Both the position numbers and the translations under genes were made by a program. Below, one piece after another: positions 1 through 8,375 of a stretch of DNA of 11,079 nucleotides (its first letter is position 1; every line of letters starts with the position of its first letter). The DNA is taken from assembly GCA_003241215.1 (NCBI GenBank), contig QFOL01000180.1, forward strand, positions 1-11,079, written 5' to 3'. The stretch comes from Agrobacterium fabrum (GTDB lineage: Bacteria; Pseudomonadota; Alphaproteobacteria; Rhizobiales; Rhizobiaceae). The notes under the pieces are model-generated. The model made no database searches, was not told where the DNA came from, and was given only the letters and a program-made list of their open reading frames with translations.

Positions 1-667
1 AGGCTTCTTTACCGAGCAGGAGCCGGATTATCTGCTGTCGGAAATCCATCGCCAGGCGAAGGACAATCCCATCATCCATCTTGCCATGGATGTGCGGGAG
101 GGGCGCGAGATCATGCGCGGCGATTACGGGACCGCGCAGGTGATTTCCAAATCCGAGGTGACGCAGTCGCTGGTGCTCGATGCCGACCAGGTGCTGGTCG
201 GCACCAACCGCACCCGCCGCCGCTACAACCAGCGGCTTCGCGAGCTGAAGGGTTTTACCGCCGATTACCCGCAATCCGGCGACAAGCTGGTCTGCCTCCG
301 GAACGATCCGGCCAAGGGGCTGCTCAACGGCTCGCTCTGGCAGGTGATGAGTTCATCGCGCGAAACGGTGAAGCCCGGCATCAACCTGATGATCCGGCCT
401 GAAGACGACGATATGGATCGCGGCGCGGCGAAGATCAAATTGCTGAAGGCGGCTTTCGAGGATGTGGAGACGGAAATTCCGTGGTCCACGCGCAAGCGTT
501 ATGACGAATTCGATTTCGGCTATGCGCTGACCGTGCACAAGGCGCAGGGTTCGCAGTGGAACAACGTGGTCCTCTTCGACGAGAGCTATGCCTTCCGCGA
601 TTCGCGCGAAAGGTGGCTTTACACCGCCATTACCCGTGCGGCAGAGACCCTGACGATCGTTCGCTGA
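1..667 (+). CDS. RecD-like ATP-dependent DNA helicase, C-terminal part (5' end outside window)
   Basis: The open frame runs in from the left edge (first full codon at 2) and ends at TGA 665-667, leaving 221 residues. Visible parts are an EIHRQ motif near residues 15-19, typical of RecD/Dda-type superfamily 1B helicases, a small beta-rich segment (GDKLVCLRND to NGSLW, about 93-113) like the SH3-like insert of RecD2-type enzymes, then motif V (LTVHKAQGSQW, about 176-186) and motif VI (LYTAITRAAETL, about 206-217). The last two form the UvrD_C_2-type end of the second RecA-like fold. The Walker A and B motifs must lie upstream of the window. The family unwinds DNA 5' to 3' using ATP. Nothing visible ties it to RecBCD, and many alphaproteobacteria carry such stand-alone proteins, so the cellular role is uncertain. 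The ATG at 86 is internal, because conserved sequence continues upstream of it. Confidence 0.88.
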   Translation, partial: GFFTEQEPDYLLSEIHRQAKDNPIIHLAMDVREGREIMRGDYGTAQVISKSEVTQSLVLDADQVLVGTNRTRRRYNQRLRELKGFTADYPQSGDKLVCLRNDPAKGLLNGSLWQVMSSSRETVKPGINLMIRPEDDDMDRGAAKIKLLKAAFEDVETEIPWSTRKRYDEFDFGYALTVHKAQGSQWNNVVLFDESYAFRDSRERWLYTAITRAAETLTIVR

Positions 668-719
668 GATAGAGCATTTCCGGTGAATAACGGCGGCAGC
701 CTCAATGCTCTATCTTTTT
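667..719 (+). terminator. Probable Rho-independent terminator of the helicase gene
   Basis: A perfect 10-bp stem, GATAGAGCAT (668-677) and ATGCTCTATC (705-714), starts right after the helicase stop codon and is followed by TTTTT (715-719). The 27-nt loop is long and the stem is AT-rich, so it may be a weak terminator. Its right arm is shared with the repeat at 705-763, so the hairpin may have been donated by that repeat. Confidence 0.45.
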
Positions 720-763
720 GTCTACGCATTGTCCGGGCGGAGAACTTTTCCTGGAAATGCTCT
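671..763. repeat. Remnant of a rhizobial intergenic palindromic repeat
   Basis: AGAGCATTTCC at 671-681 is matched in reverse complement by GGAAATGCTCT at 753-763. Read on the minus strand, 763 down to 705 has the layout I remember for a common Rhizobiaceae intergenic repeat: AGAGCATTTCC, a GGAAAA tract, CCGCCCGGA, a GCGTA block, AAAAAGATAGAGC. Here it seems shortened in the middle. It fills the gap between the convergent helicase and merR-like genes. The arms are visible directly; family membership rests on memory of similar sequences and was not searched. Confidence 0.5.
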
Positions 764-764
764 G

Positions 765-1463
765 TCAGGCGCGGATGACGCCGAGCAGAACCGCCTTGGC
801 GACCGCCTGAAAGCGGTTGCTGGCATTGAACTTGCCGATGATCTTCGCCTCCAGAACATTGAGATCGCTGCCCGAAAGCCCAAGGGCGCGGGCAAGGCGC
901 ACCGGGGCGTAACCCTCCGCCATCAGCTCCAGACATTTTCGTTCGGTGTCGGTCAGGGCGATGTCCTTCGCCGGAGCCCGTTCCGCGCCATCCACGCCGT
1001 CCGCATCGGTGTCGGTGACCAGCAGTTCCTCGATCTGCTGCGCCTGGCGCTGAAGGGTGGAAAGTTCGGCCGTCAATTCCCGCTTCCGCTGCCGCAGCGC
1101 GGCGTGGAATATGTCGTCCGCCTCATCTTGCGAGAGCGAACGGACGAATTTTTCCATGATCTCGGTAATGGCGGCGACGGAAATGCCTACTTCGCGGCAG
1201 ACATTGATGACGGCCATGCGCTGGACGTTGCGATGGGTGTAGACCCGCATCTGGCCGATGCGCTTCGAGGTCAGCAGCGCCTTCTCCTCGTAAAAATGCA
1301 GCGTCCGATGGGTGACGCCGAAGATATTGGCCATGTCGGCAATGGGGACCGGTTCGGCGGGCAGGGAGGAAGGCAGGCTTATATCCGGTAAAAAGCTGCT
1401 GATCCTTAGATTGGGTTTGTCCTCGTCGCCGTGATTTTCGAACGGCATCCGGCCATCCTGCAT
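765..1463 (-). CDS. MerR-type regulator with a C-terminal LuxR-type helix-turn-helix
   Basis: The protein has 232 residues. Residues about 38-103 form a MerR winged helix-turn-helix (VPIADMANIFGVTHRTLHFYEEKALL, then the YTHRNVQRM and VGISVAAITEIM segments). Residues about 118-150 are charged and heptad-like, as in a MerR dimer coiled coil. Residues about 168-230 match a LuxR/GerE DNA-binding domain (LTDTERKCLELMAEGY, then NRFQAVAKAVLLGVI). MerR proteins usually end in a ligand-binding segment, so two DNA-binding modules in one chain is unusual. No metal-binding cysteine cluster is present: the only cysteines are at about 89 and 178. I chose the ATG at 1461-1463 because AGGGGGAG lies a few bases upstream; a frame open to a TTG at 1553 would add 30 residues with no visible homology. 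It is divergent from pdxJ. The target is unknown; self-regulation is likely by analogy with the family. Confidence 0.85.
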   Translation of the reverse strand: MQDGRMPFENHGDEDKPNLRISSFLPDISLPSSLPAEPVPIADMANIFGVTHRTLHFYEEKALLTSKRIGQMRVYTHRNVQRMAVINVCREVGISVAAITEIMEKFVRSLSQDEADDIFHAALRQRKRELTAELSTLQRQAQQIEELLVTDTDADGVDGAERAPAKDIALTDTERKCLELMAEGYAPVRLARALGLSGSDLNVLEAKIIGKFNASNRFQAVAKAVLLGVIRA

Positions 1464-1483
1464 TGTCTCCCCCTTCGCGCTTT

Positions 1484-1505
1484 CAGGCAGCGTGCCTGCC
1501 TTTTT
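1484..1505 (+). other. Hairpin plus T-run in the merR-like gene leader
   Basis: CAGGCA (1484-1489) and TGCCTG (1493-1498) form a perfect 6-bp stem with a 3-nt loop; a shifted pairing GGCAG/CTGCC runs directly into TTTTT (1501-1505). The shape is that of a small plus-strand terminator, but no plus-strand gene lies upstream of it. On the minus strand it would sit in the 5' leader of the merR-like transcript if transcription starts further right. The function is unknown and it may be chance. Confidence 0.25.
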
Positions 1506-1592
1506 AAGGCGTCCGTCGCTTGTTCCCCGGCAACGGACCTGTTTTCCGATCAAGACATCATGCCAAACGCTACATAAGAACCGTAACGTGTA

Positions 1593-1621
1593 TTGTGTGT
1601 TTTCGTTCCCGCCCTCATAAA
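1593..1621 (+). promoter_or_regulatory. Weak sigma70-like promoter candidate for pdxJ
   Basis: TTGTGT (1593-1598) and CATAAA (1616-1621) are 17 bp apart in the 235-bp gap between the divergent merR-like and pdxJ genes. The match to consensus is only 3/6 and 4/6. No other candidate in this gap looks clearly better, and no operator is obvious. Confidence 0.25.
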
Positions 1622-1698
1622 AAATCTGCCGGCCTCCTTGCGGTTGGCCTCAACCTGCGTGAAACAGGATGTCAATTCCGAACCGGAGCCCTGATGAC

Positions 1699-2454
1699 AT
1701 GCCCGCTAAACTTTCCGTCAATCTGAACGCAATTGCCATGTTACGCAACCGTCGCGATCTTCCATGGCCGGATGTCGCGCATTTCGGGCAAATTGCACTC
1801 TCGGCGGGTGCAAGCGGGCTGACTGTACACCCGCGGCCCGACCAGCGCCATATCCGCTTTTCAGACCTGCCGGTGCTGCGGGCACTGATCGATGATCGTT
1901 TCCCCGGTGCGGAATTCAACATTGAAGGTTATCCGACCGAAGATTTCCTCGTCCTTTGCGAGAAGACCCAGCCGGAGCAGGTGACGCTGGTGCCCGACGA
2001 CCCGTCGCAGGCGACGTCCGACCATGGCTGGGATTTTGGCAAACACGCCGTTTTCCTGAAGGATGTCGTTGGACGCCTGAAGGCCGGCGGCATGCGCGTC
2101 TCGCTTTTTGCCGACGGCGATGGAGAGCGGGAGCCGGTGGAACTGGCGGCGGAGACCGGGGCTTCCCGTATCGAGCTTTATACCGGCCCTTATGGCGGCT
2201 GTTTTGACGATCCGCAAAAGGCGGATGTGCTTGTCGAGAAACTCGGGCAGACGGCGGATCATGCCAGAGCGCTCGGGCTTGCCGTCAATGCCGGCCATGA
2301 TCTCACTGTGGCGAACCTGCCCAGGCTGATGAAACGTATCCCTTATCTGGCGGAGGTTTCCATCGGTCACGGGCTGACGGCGGATGCGCTGGAATATGGC
2401 ATGGCTGAAACAGTCCGGCGTTTTTGTCAGGCCTGCGGTCAGCCTATTTCATAA
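1699..2454 (+). CDS. pdxJ: Pyridoxine 5'-phosphate synthase PdxJ
   Basis: This enzyme closes the pyridoxine ring in DXP-dependent vitamin B6 synthesis: it condenses 3-amino-1-hydroxyacetone phosphate with 1-deoxy-D-xylulose 5-phosphate to give pyridoxine 5'-phosphate in the cytoplasm. The 251-residue chain shows the TIM-barrel family signatures in order: SVNLNAIA (6-13), [12 protein letters not shown] (42-53), FNIEGYP (73-79), [19 protein letters not shown] (95-113), RVSLFAD (133-139), ELYTGPY (159-165), AVNAGHDLT (195-203) and [12 protein letters not shown] (220-231). His44, Glu76 and His200 correspond to the catalytic residues of E. coli PdxJ (His45, Glu72, His193). Length is normal for the rhizobial form. 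The ATG at 1699 fits the conserved [10 protein letters not shown] start; an ATG at 1669 is in frame but would add ten non-conserved residues. No recO or acpS neighbour is present, unlike the enterobacterial arrangement. Confidence 0.95.
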   Translation: MPAKLSVNLNAIAMLRNRRDLPWPDVAHFGQIALSAGASGLTVHPRPDQRHIRFSDLPVLRALIDDRFPGAEFNIEGYPTEDFLVLCEKTQPEQVTLVPDDPSQATSDHGWDFGKHAVFLKDVVGRLKAGGMRVSLFADGDGEREPVELAAETGASRIELYTGPYGGCFDDPQKADVLVEKLGQTADHARALGLAVNAGHDLTVANLPRLMKRIPYLAEVSIGHGLTADALEYGMAETVRRFCQACGQPIS

Positions 2455-2485
2455 CCAAAGTCAATTTTTTCGCCTATGCTTTGCC

Positions 2486-2504
2486 TGCGCATGCTCCGTG
2501 CGCA
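2486..2504 (+). other. Short hairpin between pdxJ and the NADH dehydrogenase gene
   Basis: TGCGCA at 2486-2491 and again at 2499-2504 (a self-complementary hexamer) can pair across a 7-nt loop. It lies in the 71-bp gap, just ahead of the GGAAGG ribosome-binding site at 2511-2516. No T-run follows, so it is not a standard terminator. It could modulate read-through or translation of the downstream gene, or be incidental. Confidence 0.25.
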
Positions 2505-2525
2505 AGCTTTGGAAGGCAGAGACAT

Positions 2526-3791
2526 ATGCAAGAACATCATGTTGTCGTCGTGGGTGGAGGTTTCGGCGGTTTGCAACTGGTACACGGGCTGGAGGGGGCC
2601 CCTGTCCGCATCACACTGATAGACCGCCGCAATCACCACCTGTTCCAGCCCCTGCTTTATCAGGTTGCGACGACGGCTCTCGCGACATCCGAAATCGCCT
2701 GGCCGATCCGCCATCTTTACCGCGACCGCAAGGAGGTGACGACCCTGCTTGCGGAAGTGACCGGCATAGACCGGGCGGCACGGACCGTGCAGCTGAATTC
2801 GGGTGAAGCAATCCACTTCGACACCTTGGTGCTGGCCACCGGCGCGCGCCACGCCTATTTCGGCCGTGATGAGTGGGAACGTTCAGCCCCCGGCCTCAAG
2901 ACGCTGGAAGATGCGACGACAATCCGCCGCCGCCTGCTTCTGGCTTTCGAGCGGGCCGAACTCGCCACCAGCGAGGAAGAGCGGCAGGCGCTGCTGACCT
3001 TCGTGATCATCGGGGCCGGCCCGACGGGTGTGGAAATGGCGGGCATGATCGCCGAGCTGGCCCACAAGGCGCTGCCGGCGGAATTCCGCAATGTGGATAC
3101 CAGAAAGACCCGGGTGCTGCTCGTCGAGGCCGGCCCCCGCGTTCTGCCGGTCTTCACCGAAGATCTTTCGGCCTATGCAAAGGCGGCGCTCGAAAAGCTC
3201 GGCGTCGAGGTTCTGCTCGGAACACCGGTGACGGCGTGCACCGATGAAGGGGTGACGGTGGGCGAGACCTATTATCCCTGCCGCACAGTCGTCTGGGCCG
3301 CCGGCGTGCAGGCGTCGCCCGCCGCGAAGTGGCTTGACGCCGCCGCCGACAGGGCGGGACGTGTCATCGTCGGACCCCATCTCAATCTGGCAGACGATGC
3401 CGATATCTTCGTTATCGGCGACACGGCTGCTGTCAATCAGGAAAGCGGCAAGCCGGTGCCGGGCATTGCGCCCGCGGCAAAGCAGCAGGGCGCCTATGTT
3501 GCGAAGGTCATCAAGGCGCGGCTTGCCGGCAAACCATTGCCGGCTCCCTTCCGTTACAGCCATCAGGGCAATCTGGCGACCATCGGCAAACGCGCGGCGG
3601 TGATCGATTTCGGCAGGTTCAAGCTCAAGGGCGTACTGGCTTGGTGGATATGGGGGCTTGCCCATATCTACTTCCTGATCGGAACACGGTCGCGGCTTGC
3701 CGTGGCGTGGAGCTGGCTGTGGATTTACCTGAGCGGCCAGCACAGCGCGCGGCTTATTACCCAGAAAGAGACGCTGAAGGACGAAGCCTGA
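2526..3791 (+). CDS. ndh: Type II NADH:quinone oxidoreductase (NDH-2)
   Basis: This single-subunit membrane-associated flavoenzyme passes electrons from NADH to the quinone pool without pumping protons. The 421-residue chain has the normal two-Rossmann layout: the FAD-binding GGGFGG (10-15), QPLLYQVAT (41-49) typical of the family, a second nucleotide site GAGPTGVEMAG (163-173) for NADH, the acidic end of the following strand at Glu201, FAD-contacting VIGDTA (296-301) and a quinone-side APAAKQQG (315-322). The tail has a hydrophobic, Trp-rich stretch (about 369-405, LAWWIWGLAHIYFLIG and WSWLWIYLSG) that probably anchors it to the inner face of the cytoplasmic membrane. The ATG at 2526 has GGAAGG nine bases upstream and begins right at the first Rossmann strand; a frame open from 2424 would overlap pdxJ. 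It starts 71 bp after pdxJ, so co-transcription is possible. Confidence 0.93.
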   Translation: MQEHHVVVVGGGFGGLQLVHGLEGAPVRITLIDRRNHHLFQPLLYQVATTALATSEIAWPIRHLYRDRKEVTTLLAEVTGIDRAARTVQLNSGEAIHFDTLVLATGARHAYFGRDEWERSAPGLKTLEDATTIRRRLLLAFERAELATSEEERQALLTFVIIGAGPTGVEMAGMIAELAHKALPAEFRNVDTRKTRVLLVEAGPRVLPVFTEDLSAYAKAALEKLGVEVLLGTPVTACTDEGVTVGETYYPCRTVVWAAGVQASPAAKWLDAAADRAGRVIVGPHLNLADDADIFVIGDTAAVNQESGKPVPGIAPAAKQQGAYVAKVIKARLAGKPLPAPFRYSHQGNLATIGKRAAVIDFGRFKLKGVLAWWIWGLAHIYFLIGTRSRLAVAWSWLWIYLSGQHSARLITQKETLKDEA

Positions 3792-3810
3792 AGGCTTTGG
3801 GCAAAGGAAA

Positions 3811-3836
3811 GGGCGGGAAGCCTGCGCTTCCCGCCC
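3811..3836 (+). terminator. Strong hairpin after the NADH dehydrogenase gene
   Basis: GGGCGGGAAG (3811-3820) and CTTCCCGCCC (3827-3836) form a perfect 10-bp GC-rich stem with a 6-nt loop, 19 bp after the stop codon. The following bases (TCGTGCTTCTG) are only mildly T-rich, so termination may be incomplete. Confidence 0.6.
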
Positions 3837-3867
3837 TCGTGCTTCTGTAGGTGCGCCCAACCTTTCC

Positions 3868-3984
3868 TCCGTCATGCCGGACTAGATCCGGCATCCAGCC
3901 ACGGCGCGTCTGCGCCGTGAAAAGAGTCTTTTTCGATCAAAGACTTGATCGCGCTGGACCCCGGATCTAGTCCGGGGTGACGGA
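3868..3984. repeat. 117-bp multi-hairpin palindromic element
   Basis: The ends TCCGTCA (3868-3874) and TGACGGA (3978-3984) are exact reverse complements. Inside are four local hairpins: ATGCCGGA/TCCGGCAT (3874-3881, 3887-3894), CACGGCGC/GCGCCGTG (3900-3907, 3912-3919), CGATCAA/TTGATCG (3934-3940, 3945-3951) and ACCCCGGA/TCCGGGGT (3958-3965, 3971-3978). The two outer hairpins are themselves near-complementary to each other, each with a CTAG in its centre. This matches a family of short palindromic repeats common between genes in alphaproteobacteria (the GTCATGCCGGACT...GATCCGG type). It sits between the convergent ndh and adh genes. No coding capacity. Confidence 0.75.
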
Positions 3985-4016
3985 GTGGGGATGTGGCGTG
4001 TGTGCCCAATCAGGGA

Positions 4017-5063
4017 TCAAGCGTCGAGCGACGCCATATCGATGACGAAGCGATACCGCACATCGCTCTTCAGCACGCGCTCATAGGCTTCGTTGACATC
4101 CTGAATGTTGATCGTCTCGATCTCCGAGACGATGTTGTGCTCGCCGCAGAAATCCAGCATGTCCTGGGTTTCCTTGATCGAACCGATCATCGAGCCGGAC
4201 AGGTTCTTCGCGCCGATGATGAGCGAGAAGGCGTGCACCGGGATTGCATGTTCCGGCGCACCGACGACGACCATGCTGCCCTTGGGCTTCAGGAGGCCGA
4301 GATAGGCGTTCCAGTCGATGGCGACACCGGCCGTGCAGATGATCAGGTCGAAGGTGCCGGCCAGCTTCTCGAAGGTCGAGGCGTCGCTGGTGGCGTAATA
4401 TTCCTTCGCGCCAAGTTTCAGGCCGTCTTCCTTCTTCGACAATGTCTGGGAAAGAACGGTGATATCCGCGCCCATGGCCGCGCCGAGCTTGACGCCCATA
4501 TGGCCAAGGCCGCCCATGCCGACAATCGCGACCTTCTGGCCGGGACCGGCATTCCAGCGGCGCAGCGGCGAATAGAGCGTGATGCCGGCGCACAGCAGCG
4601 GTGCGGAAGCGTCGAGCGGCAGGTTGTCCGGGATCGACAGGACATAACCTTCCTTGACGACGATCGAGTCGGAATAGCCGCCATGGGTCGCGGTCTTCGT
4701 GAAGGGGTCGACGTCATTATAGGTCTGGACGATGCCAGGCATATAATGTTCGTTGTCGAGGTCGCGGGTGGCGCAGCCGACGCAGGAATCGACGAAGCAG
4801 CCGACGCCGACACGGTCGCCGACCTTGAACTTCGTGACCTTCGAACCGACGGCTTTCACGACACCGGCGATTTCATGGCCGGGAACGATCGGGTAGACGG
4901 CGTTCTTCCATTCGTTGCGGACGGTGTGGATGTCCGAGTGGCAGATGCCGGCATATTTGATGTCGATGACGACGTCGTCATCATTCGGCTCGCGGCGTTC
5001 GAAGGTGAACGGGGTAAGCGGCTTCGACGCATCGGTCGCAGCGTAACCTCTAGCAATAGCCAT
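4017..5063 (-). CDS. Zinc-dependent NAD(P) alcohol dehydrogenase, YahK/cinnamyl-alcohol-dehydrogenase type
   Basis: A cytoplasmic medium-chain dehydrogenase/reductase that interconverts alcohols and aldehydes. The chain has 348 residues, like E. coli YahK (349). Catalytic zinc ligands are Cys41 (GICHSD), His63 with Glu64 (PGHE) and Cys158 (LLCAG). The cofactor loop is GMGGLG (182-187), and the following Ser-rich segment [11 protein letters not shown] resembles NADP-preferring members. The structural zinc lobe is incomplete: Cys89, Cys94 and Cys97 are present, but the positions usually filled by the third and fourth cysteines of the CxxCxxCxxxxxxxC motif are Arg100 and Met108. The ATG at 5061-5063 has AAAGGA seven bases upstream and starts the conserved fold; a frame open to 5150 would add 29 residues over the promoter. 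It is divergent from the AraC regulator at 5253, which probably controls it. The substrate is unknown. Confidence 0.92.
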   Translation of the reverse strand: MAIARGYAATDASKPLTPFTFERREPNDDDVVIDIKYAGICHSDIHTVRNEWKNAVYPIVPGHEIAGVVKAVGSKVTKFKVGDRVGVGCFVDSCVGCATRDLDNEHYMPGIVQTYNDVDPFTKTATHGGYSDSIVVKEGYVLSIPDNLPLDASAPLLCAGITLYSPLRRWNAGPGQKVAIVGMGGLGHMGVKLGAAMGADITVLSQTLSKKEDGLKLGAKEYYATSDASTFEKLAGTFDLIICTAGVAIDWNAYLGLLKPKGSMVVVGAPEHAIPVHAFSLIIGAKNLSGSMIGSIKETQDMLDFCGEHNIVSEIETINIQDVNEAYERVLKSDVRYRFVIDMASLDA

Positions 5064-5128
5064 CTGAATATCCTTTCGGGAGTTGGGGACGACGGAATAT
5101 GCGATGGAAGCGGGACGCGGCGTTAGAG

Positions 5129-5163
5129 CGATCCTCCGAGCTTTTTGCACGATCCTGCAAAAA
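5129..5163. promoter_or_regulatory. Operator-like repeats in the adh/araC divergent gap
   Basis: CGATCCT occurs at 5129-5135 and at 5150-5156, exactly 21 bp apart, two helical turns on the same face. The second copy sits in the loop of a perfect inverted repeat TTTTTGCA (5142-5149) / TGCAAAAA (5156-5163). Directly repeated half-sites about 21 bp apart are typical of AraC-family binding. The site lies 66-100 bp from the adh start and about 90 bp from the araC start, suitable for control of both. The repeats are seen in the sequence; the binding protein is inferred from context. Confidence 0.5.
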
Positions 5164-5252
5164 TATGGTGGGCCACTCTTTGCGCGGGCCGCGCGGCTTT
5201 CTAGATAAAAGGCATCAGCCGCATCTCTTCTTTAAGCTAAGGGATTTCCCCC

Positions 5253-6158
5253 ATGTCCTTGCCGTTCAATGTCTATCAGGAGATCGCCTCCATCGCCGCG
5301 CGGCATACCACTGAGGACGGTGAGGTGCAGACGGTAATCGACTCCCTCGGCATCAGCCGGCGCACAACGCCAAGCGCCCCATGCCACGGCAGCTATCGCC
5401 CCTGTCTCGCCATGGTGATCCAGGGTTCGAAAAGCGTTCGGCTGGGAACCGACACCATCAATTACGGGGCGGGGGATTATCTCCTGACCTCGCTTGATCT
5501 GCCGGTTGCGTGGCGGGTGGTGGAGGCGAGCAGGGAGGTGCCGCATTTCTGCATCGCACTTGCCATCGACAGCGAAAAGCTGCTCGATCTCATGCGGCGC
5601 GTGCCCATCGATCCGCCCGCCGAGCCGGCGAATGCGCAGCGCGGCATCGTCGTCAATACGGCCACGCCGGAACTTCTCGACGCGGCCATTCGCCTGTTGC
5701 GTCTGCTCGACCGTCCGGCGGATATCGCGGCCATGGCGCCGCTGATCGAGCAGGAAATCCTCTACCGTATTCTGACCGGACCGGCCGGCGGGCAGCTGAT
5801 GAACATCATCGCGGCCGGCAGCCATGGCAACCGCATCGCCCGCGCCATCGCCTGGCTGCGCGAGAATTTTGCCCGTCAGCTGCGTATCGAGGACCTTGCC
5901 GATCATATCGGCATGAGCGTCTCGTCCTTCCACCATCACTTCAAGACGATCACGGCCATGACGCCGGTTCAGTATCAGAAGCAGCTGCGCCTGCATGAGG
6001 CACGGCGGCTGATGCTGCTGGAGCGGCTGGATGCGGGTACCGCCGGCCACCGCGTCGGTTACCAGAGCCCGTCGCAGTTCAGCCGTGAATATAGCCGCTT
6101 TTACGGATTATCGCCGTCGCGGGATATTGATGCATCGCGGGAAATTGCGGCGGGGTAG
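5253..6158 (+). CDS. AraC-family regulator with an AraC_N-type domain, likely controls the divergent alcohol dehydrogenase
   Basis: The protein has 301 residues. The N-terminal part (about 20-175; CHGSYRPCLAMVIQGSKSVRLGTDTINYGAGDYLLTSLDLPV) matches the AraC_N ligand-sensing domain, the type also found in E. coli YqhC. The C-terminal part (about 195-295) has two helix-turn-helix units: LRIEDLADHIGMSVSSFHHHFK (first recognition helix region) and a second containing VGYQSPSQFSREYSRFYGLSP, the usual AraC signature. The ATG at 5253 has AAGGGA eight bases upstream. YqhC sits beside and activates the aldehyde reductase gene yqhD in response to aldehydes. The same arrangement here, a divergent alcohol dehydrogenase with operator-like repeats between, suggests a similar aldehyde- or alcohol-responsive switch. 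The inducer cannot be read from the sequence. Confidence 0.92.
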   Translation: MSLPFNVYQEIASIAARHTTEDGEVQTVIDSLGISRRTTPSAPCHGSYRPCLAMVIQGSKSVRLGTDTINYGAGDYLLTSLDLPVAWRVVEASREVPHFCIALAIDSEKLLDLMRRVPIDPPAEPANAQRGIVVNTATPELLDAAIRLLRLLDRPADIAAMAPLIEQEILYRILTGPAGGQLMNIIAAGSHGNRIARAIAWLRENFARQLRIEDLADHIGMSVSSFHHHFKTITAMTPVQYQKQLRLHEARRLMLLERLDAGTAGHRVGYQSPSQFSREYSRFYGLSPSRDIDASREIAAG

Positions 6159-6168
6159 ATGGGGGCTG

Positions 6169-6392
6169 TGCATTCATAGTGGGTCGATGGTGGGCGGGGC
6201 TTACCCCCCTCTGCCCTGCCGGGCATCTCCCCCACAAGGAGGGAGATCGGCAAGATGCACTGTCGCCACTTCATTCTCCAACCTCGAGATGGGCAAAACC
6301 TTGCCGCATATCGATCTCCCCACCTGTGGGGGAGATGCCCGGCAGGGCAGAGGGGGGTAAGCCCCACCCACCATCGACCCGCTATAAATGCA
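6169..6392. repeat. 224-bp element with 80-bp near-perfect inverted arms
   Basis: The arms 6169-6248 and 6313-6392 are reverse complements with 6 mismatches in 80 by my count. The central part of each arm (around CCCCCTCTGCCCTGCCGGG) is identical. The 64-bp middle has an additional inner pair GGCAAG (6249-6254) / CTTGCC (6300-6305), so the single strand could fold into one long hairpin. No transposase and no clear target-site duplication are seen. The sequence resembles a dispersed rhizobial intergenic repeat with the CTGCCCTGCCGGGCATCTCCCCCAC core. It begins 10 bp after the araC stop codon and takes up most of the 393-bp gap before the tetR-like gene, so it may also limit read-through. Open frames across it are low-complexity by-products. 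Confidence 0.85.
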
Positions 6393-6469
6393 TAACCCCT
6401 TGAAGCACCCAAGCTCCCATTCACGCTGCACCGCACCGCGTCAATTCTCATCCTCCCTGAAGAATCCGC

Positions 6470-6497
6470 TTGACCGCAACGCAGCCTCCGCTTAAAT
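6470..6497 (+). promoter_or_regulatory. Sigma70-like promoter of the tetR-like gene
   Basis: TTGACC (6470-6475, 5 of 6 to consensus) and TTAAAT (6492-6497, 4 of 6) are separated by 16 bp. A start of transcription near 6503-6505 would lie just before the 14-bp palindrome at 6510. It is the best promoter match I found in the window. Confidence 0.5.
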
Positions 6498-6509
6498 GGC
6501 GCTCGAACC

Positions 6510-6523
6510 GTACCGTACGGTAC
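6510..6523. promoter_or_regulatory. Perfect 14-bp palindrome, probable TetR operator
   Basis: GTACCGTACGGTAC is its own reverse complement. It lies just downstream of the candidate -10 box and 29 bp before the tetR-like start codon. Outer arms GCTCGA (6501-6506) and TCGAGC (6529-6534) give a looser, one-base-off-centre larger palindrome. A TetR dimer bound here would block transcription, so autorepression is the simplest reading, possibly reaching ilvC by read-through. The palindrome is seen directly; the protein that binds it is inferred. Confidence 0.65.
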
Positions 6524-6551
6524 ATTAATCGAGCCCCTGGAGTGGAAAGAC

Positions 6552-8276
<1,725 letters not shown>

Positions 8277-8335
8277 TCTCCGTCATCCTGGCGCGCGTCT
8301 TGTGCGTCATCGGATCGGAAAAGCCAGAATATCCG

Positions 8336-8365
8336 GGCCGGGGAGGTTACTTCCCCGGCCTTTTT
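8336..8365 (+). terminator. Rho-independent terminator of ilvC
   Basis: GGCCGGGGA (8336-8344) pairs perfectly with TCCCCGGCC (8352-8360), loop of 7 nt, followed by TTTTT (8361-8365). It lies 60 bp after the ilvC stop and just before the end of the convergent gene at 8376. A textbook terminator for plus-strand transcription. Confidence 0.85.
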
Positions 8366-8375
8366 CTTTGGCCAC

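Noticed and set aside
705..1391. A 228-codon plus-strand open frame opposite the MerR-LuxR gene
   Set aside because: No domain and no start signal; the minus strand shows two clear helix-turn-helix domains.
1554..1698. A MerR-type operator between the merR-like gene and pdxJ
   Set aside because: No inverted repeat inside a 19-20 bp promoter spacer is evident.
2883..3875. A 330-codon minus-strand open frame opposite the NADH dehydrogenase
   Set aside because: It lies wholly against a well-supported gene and shows no recognisable motif or ribosome-binding site.
3993..5126. A 377-codon plus-strand open frame opposite the alcohol dehydrogenase
   Set aside because: It is the antisense shadow of a clear dehydrogenase; the translation is rich in Asp, Arg, Gly and Val without any domain, as expected for reverse frames in high-GC genes.
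5232..6050. A 272-codon minus-strand open frame opposite the AraC regulator
   Set aside because: Antisense shadow with His/Arg/Gln-rich composition; the plus-strand gene has full domain support.
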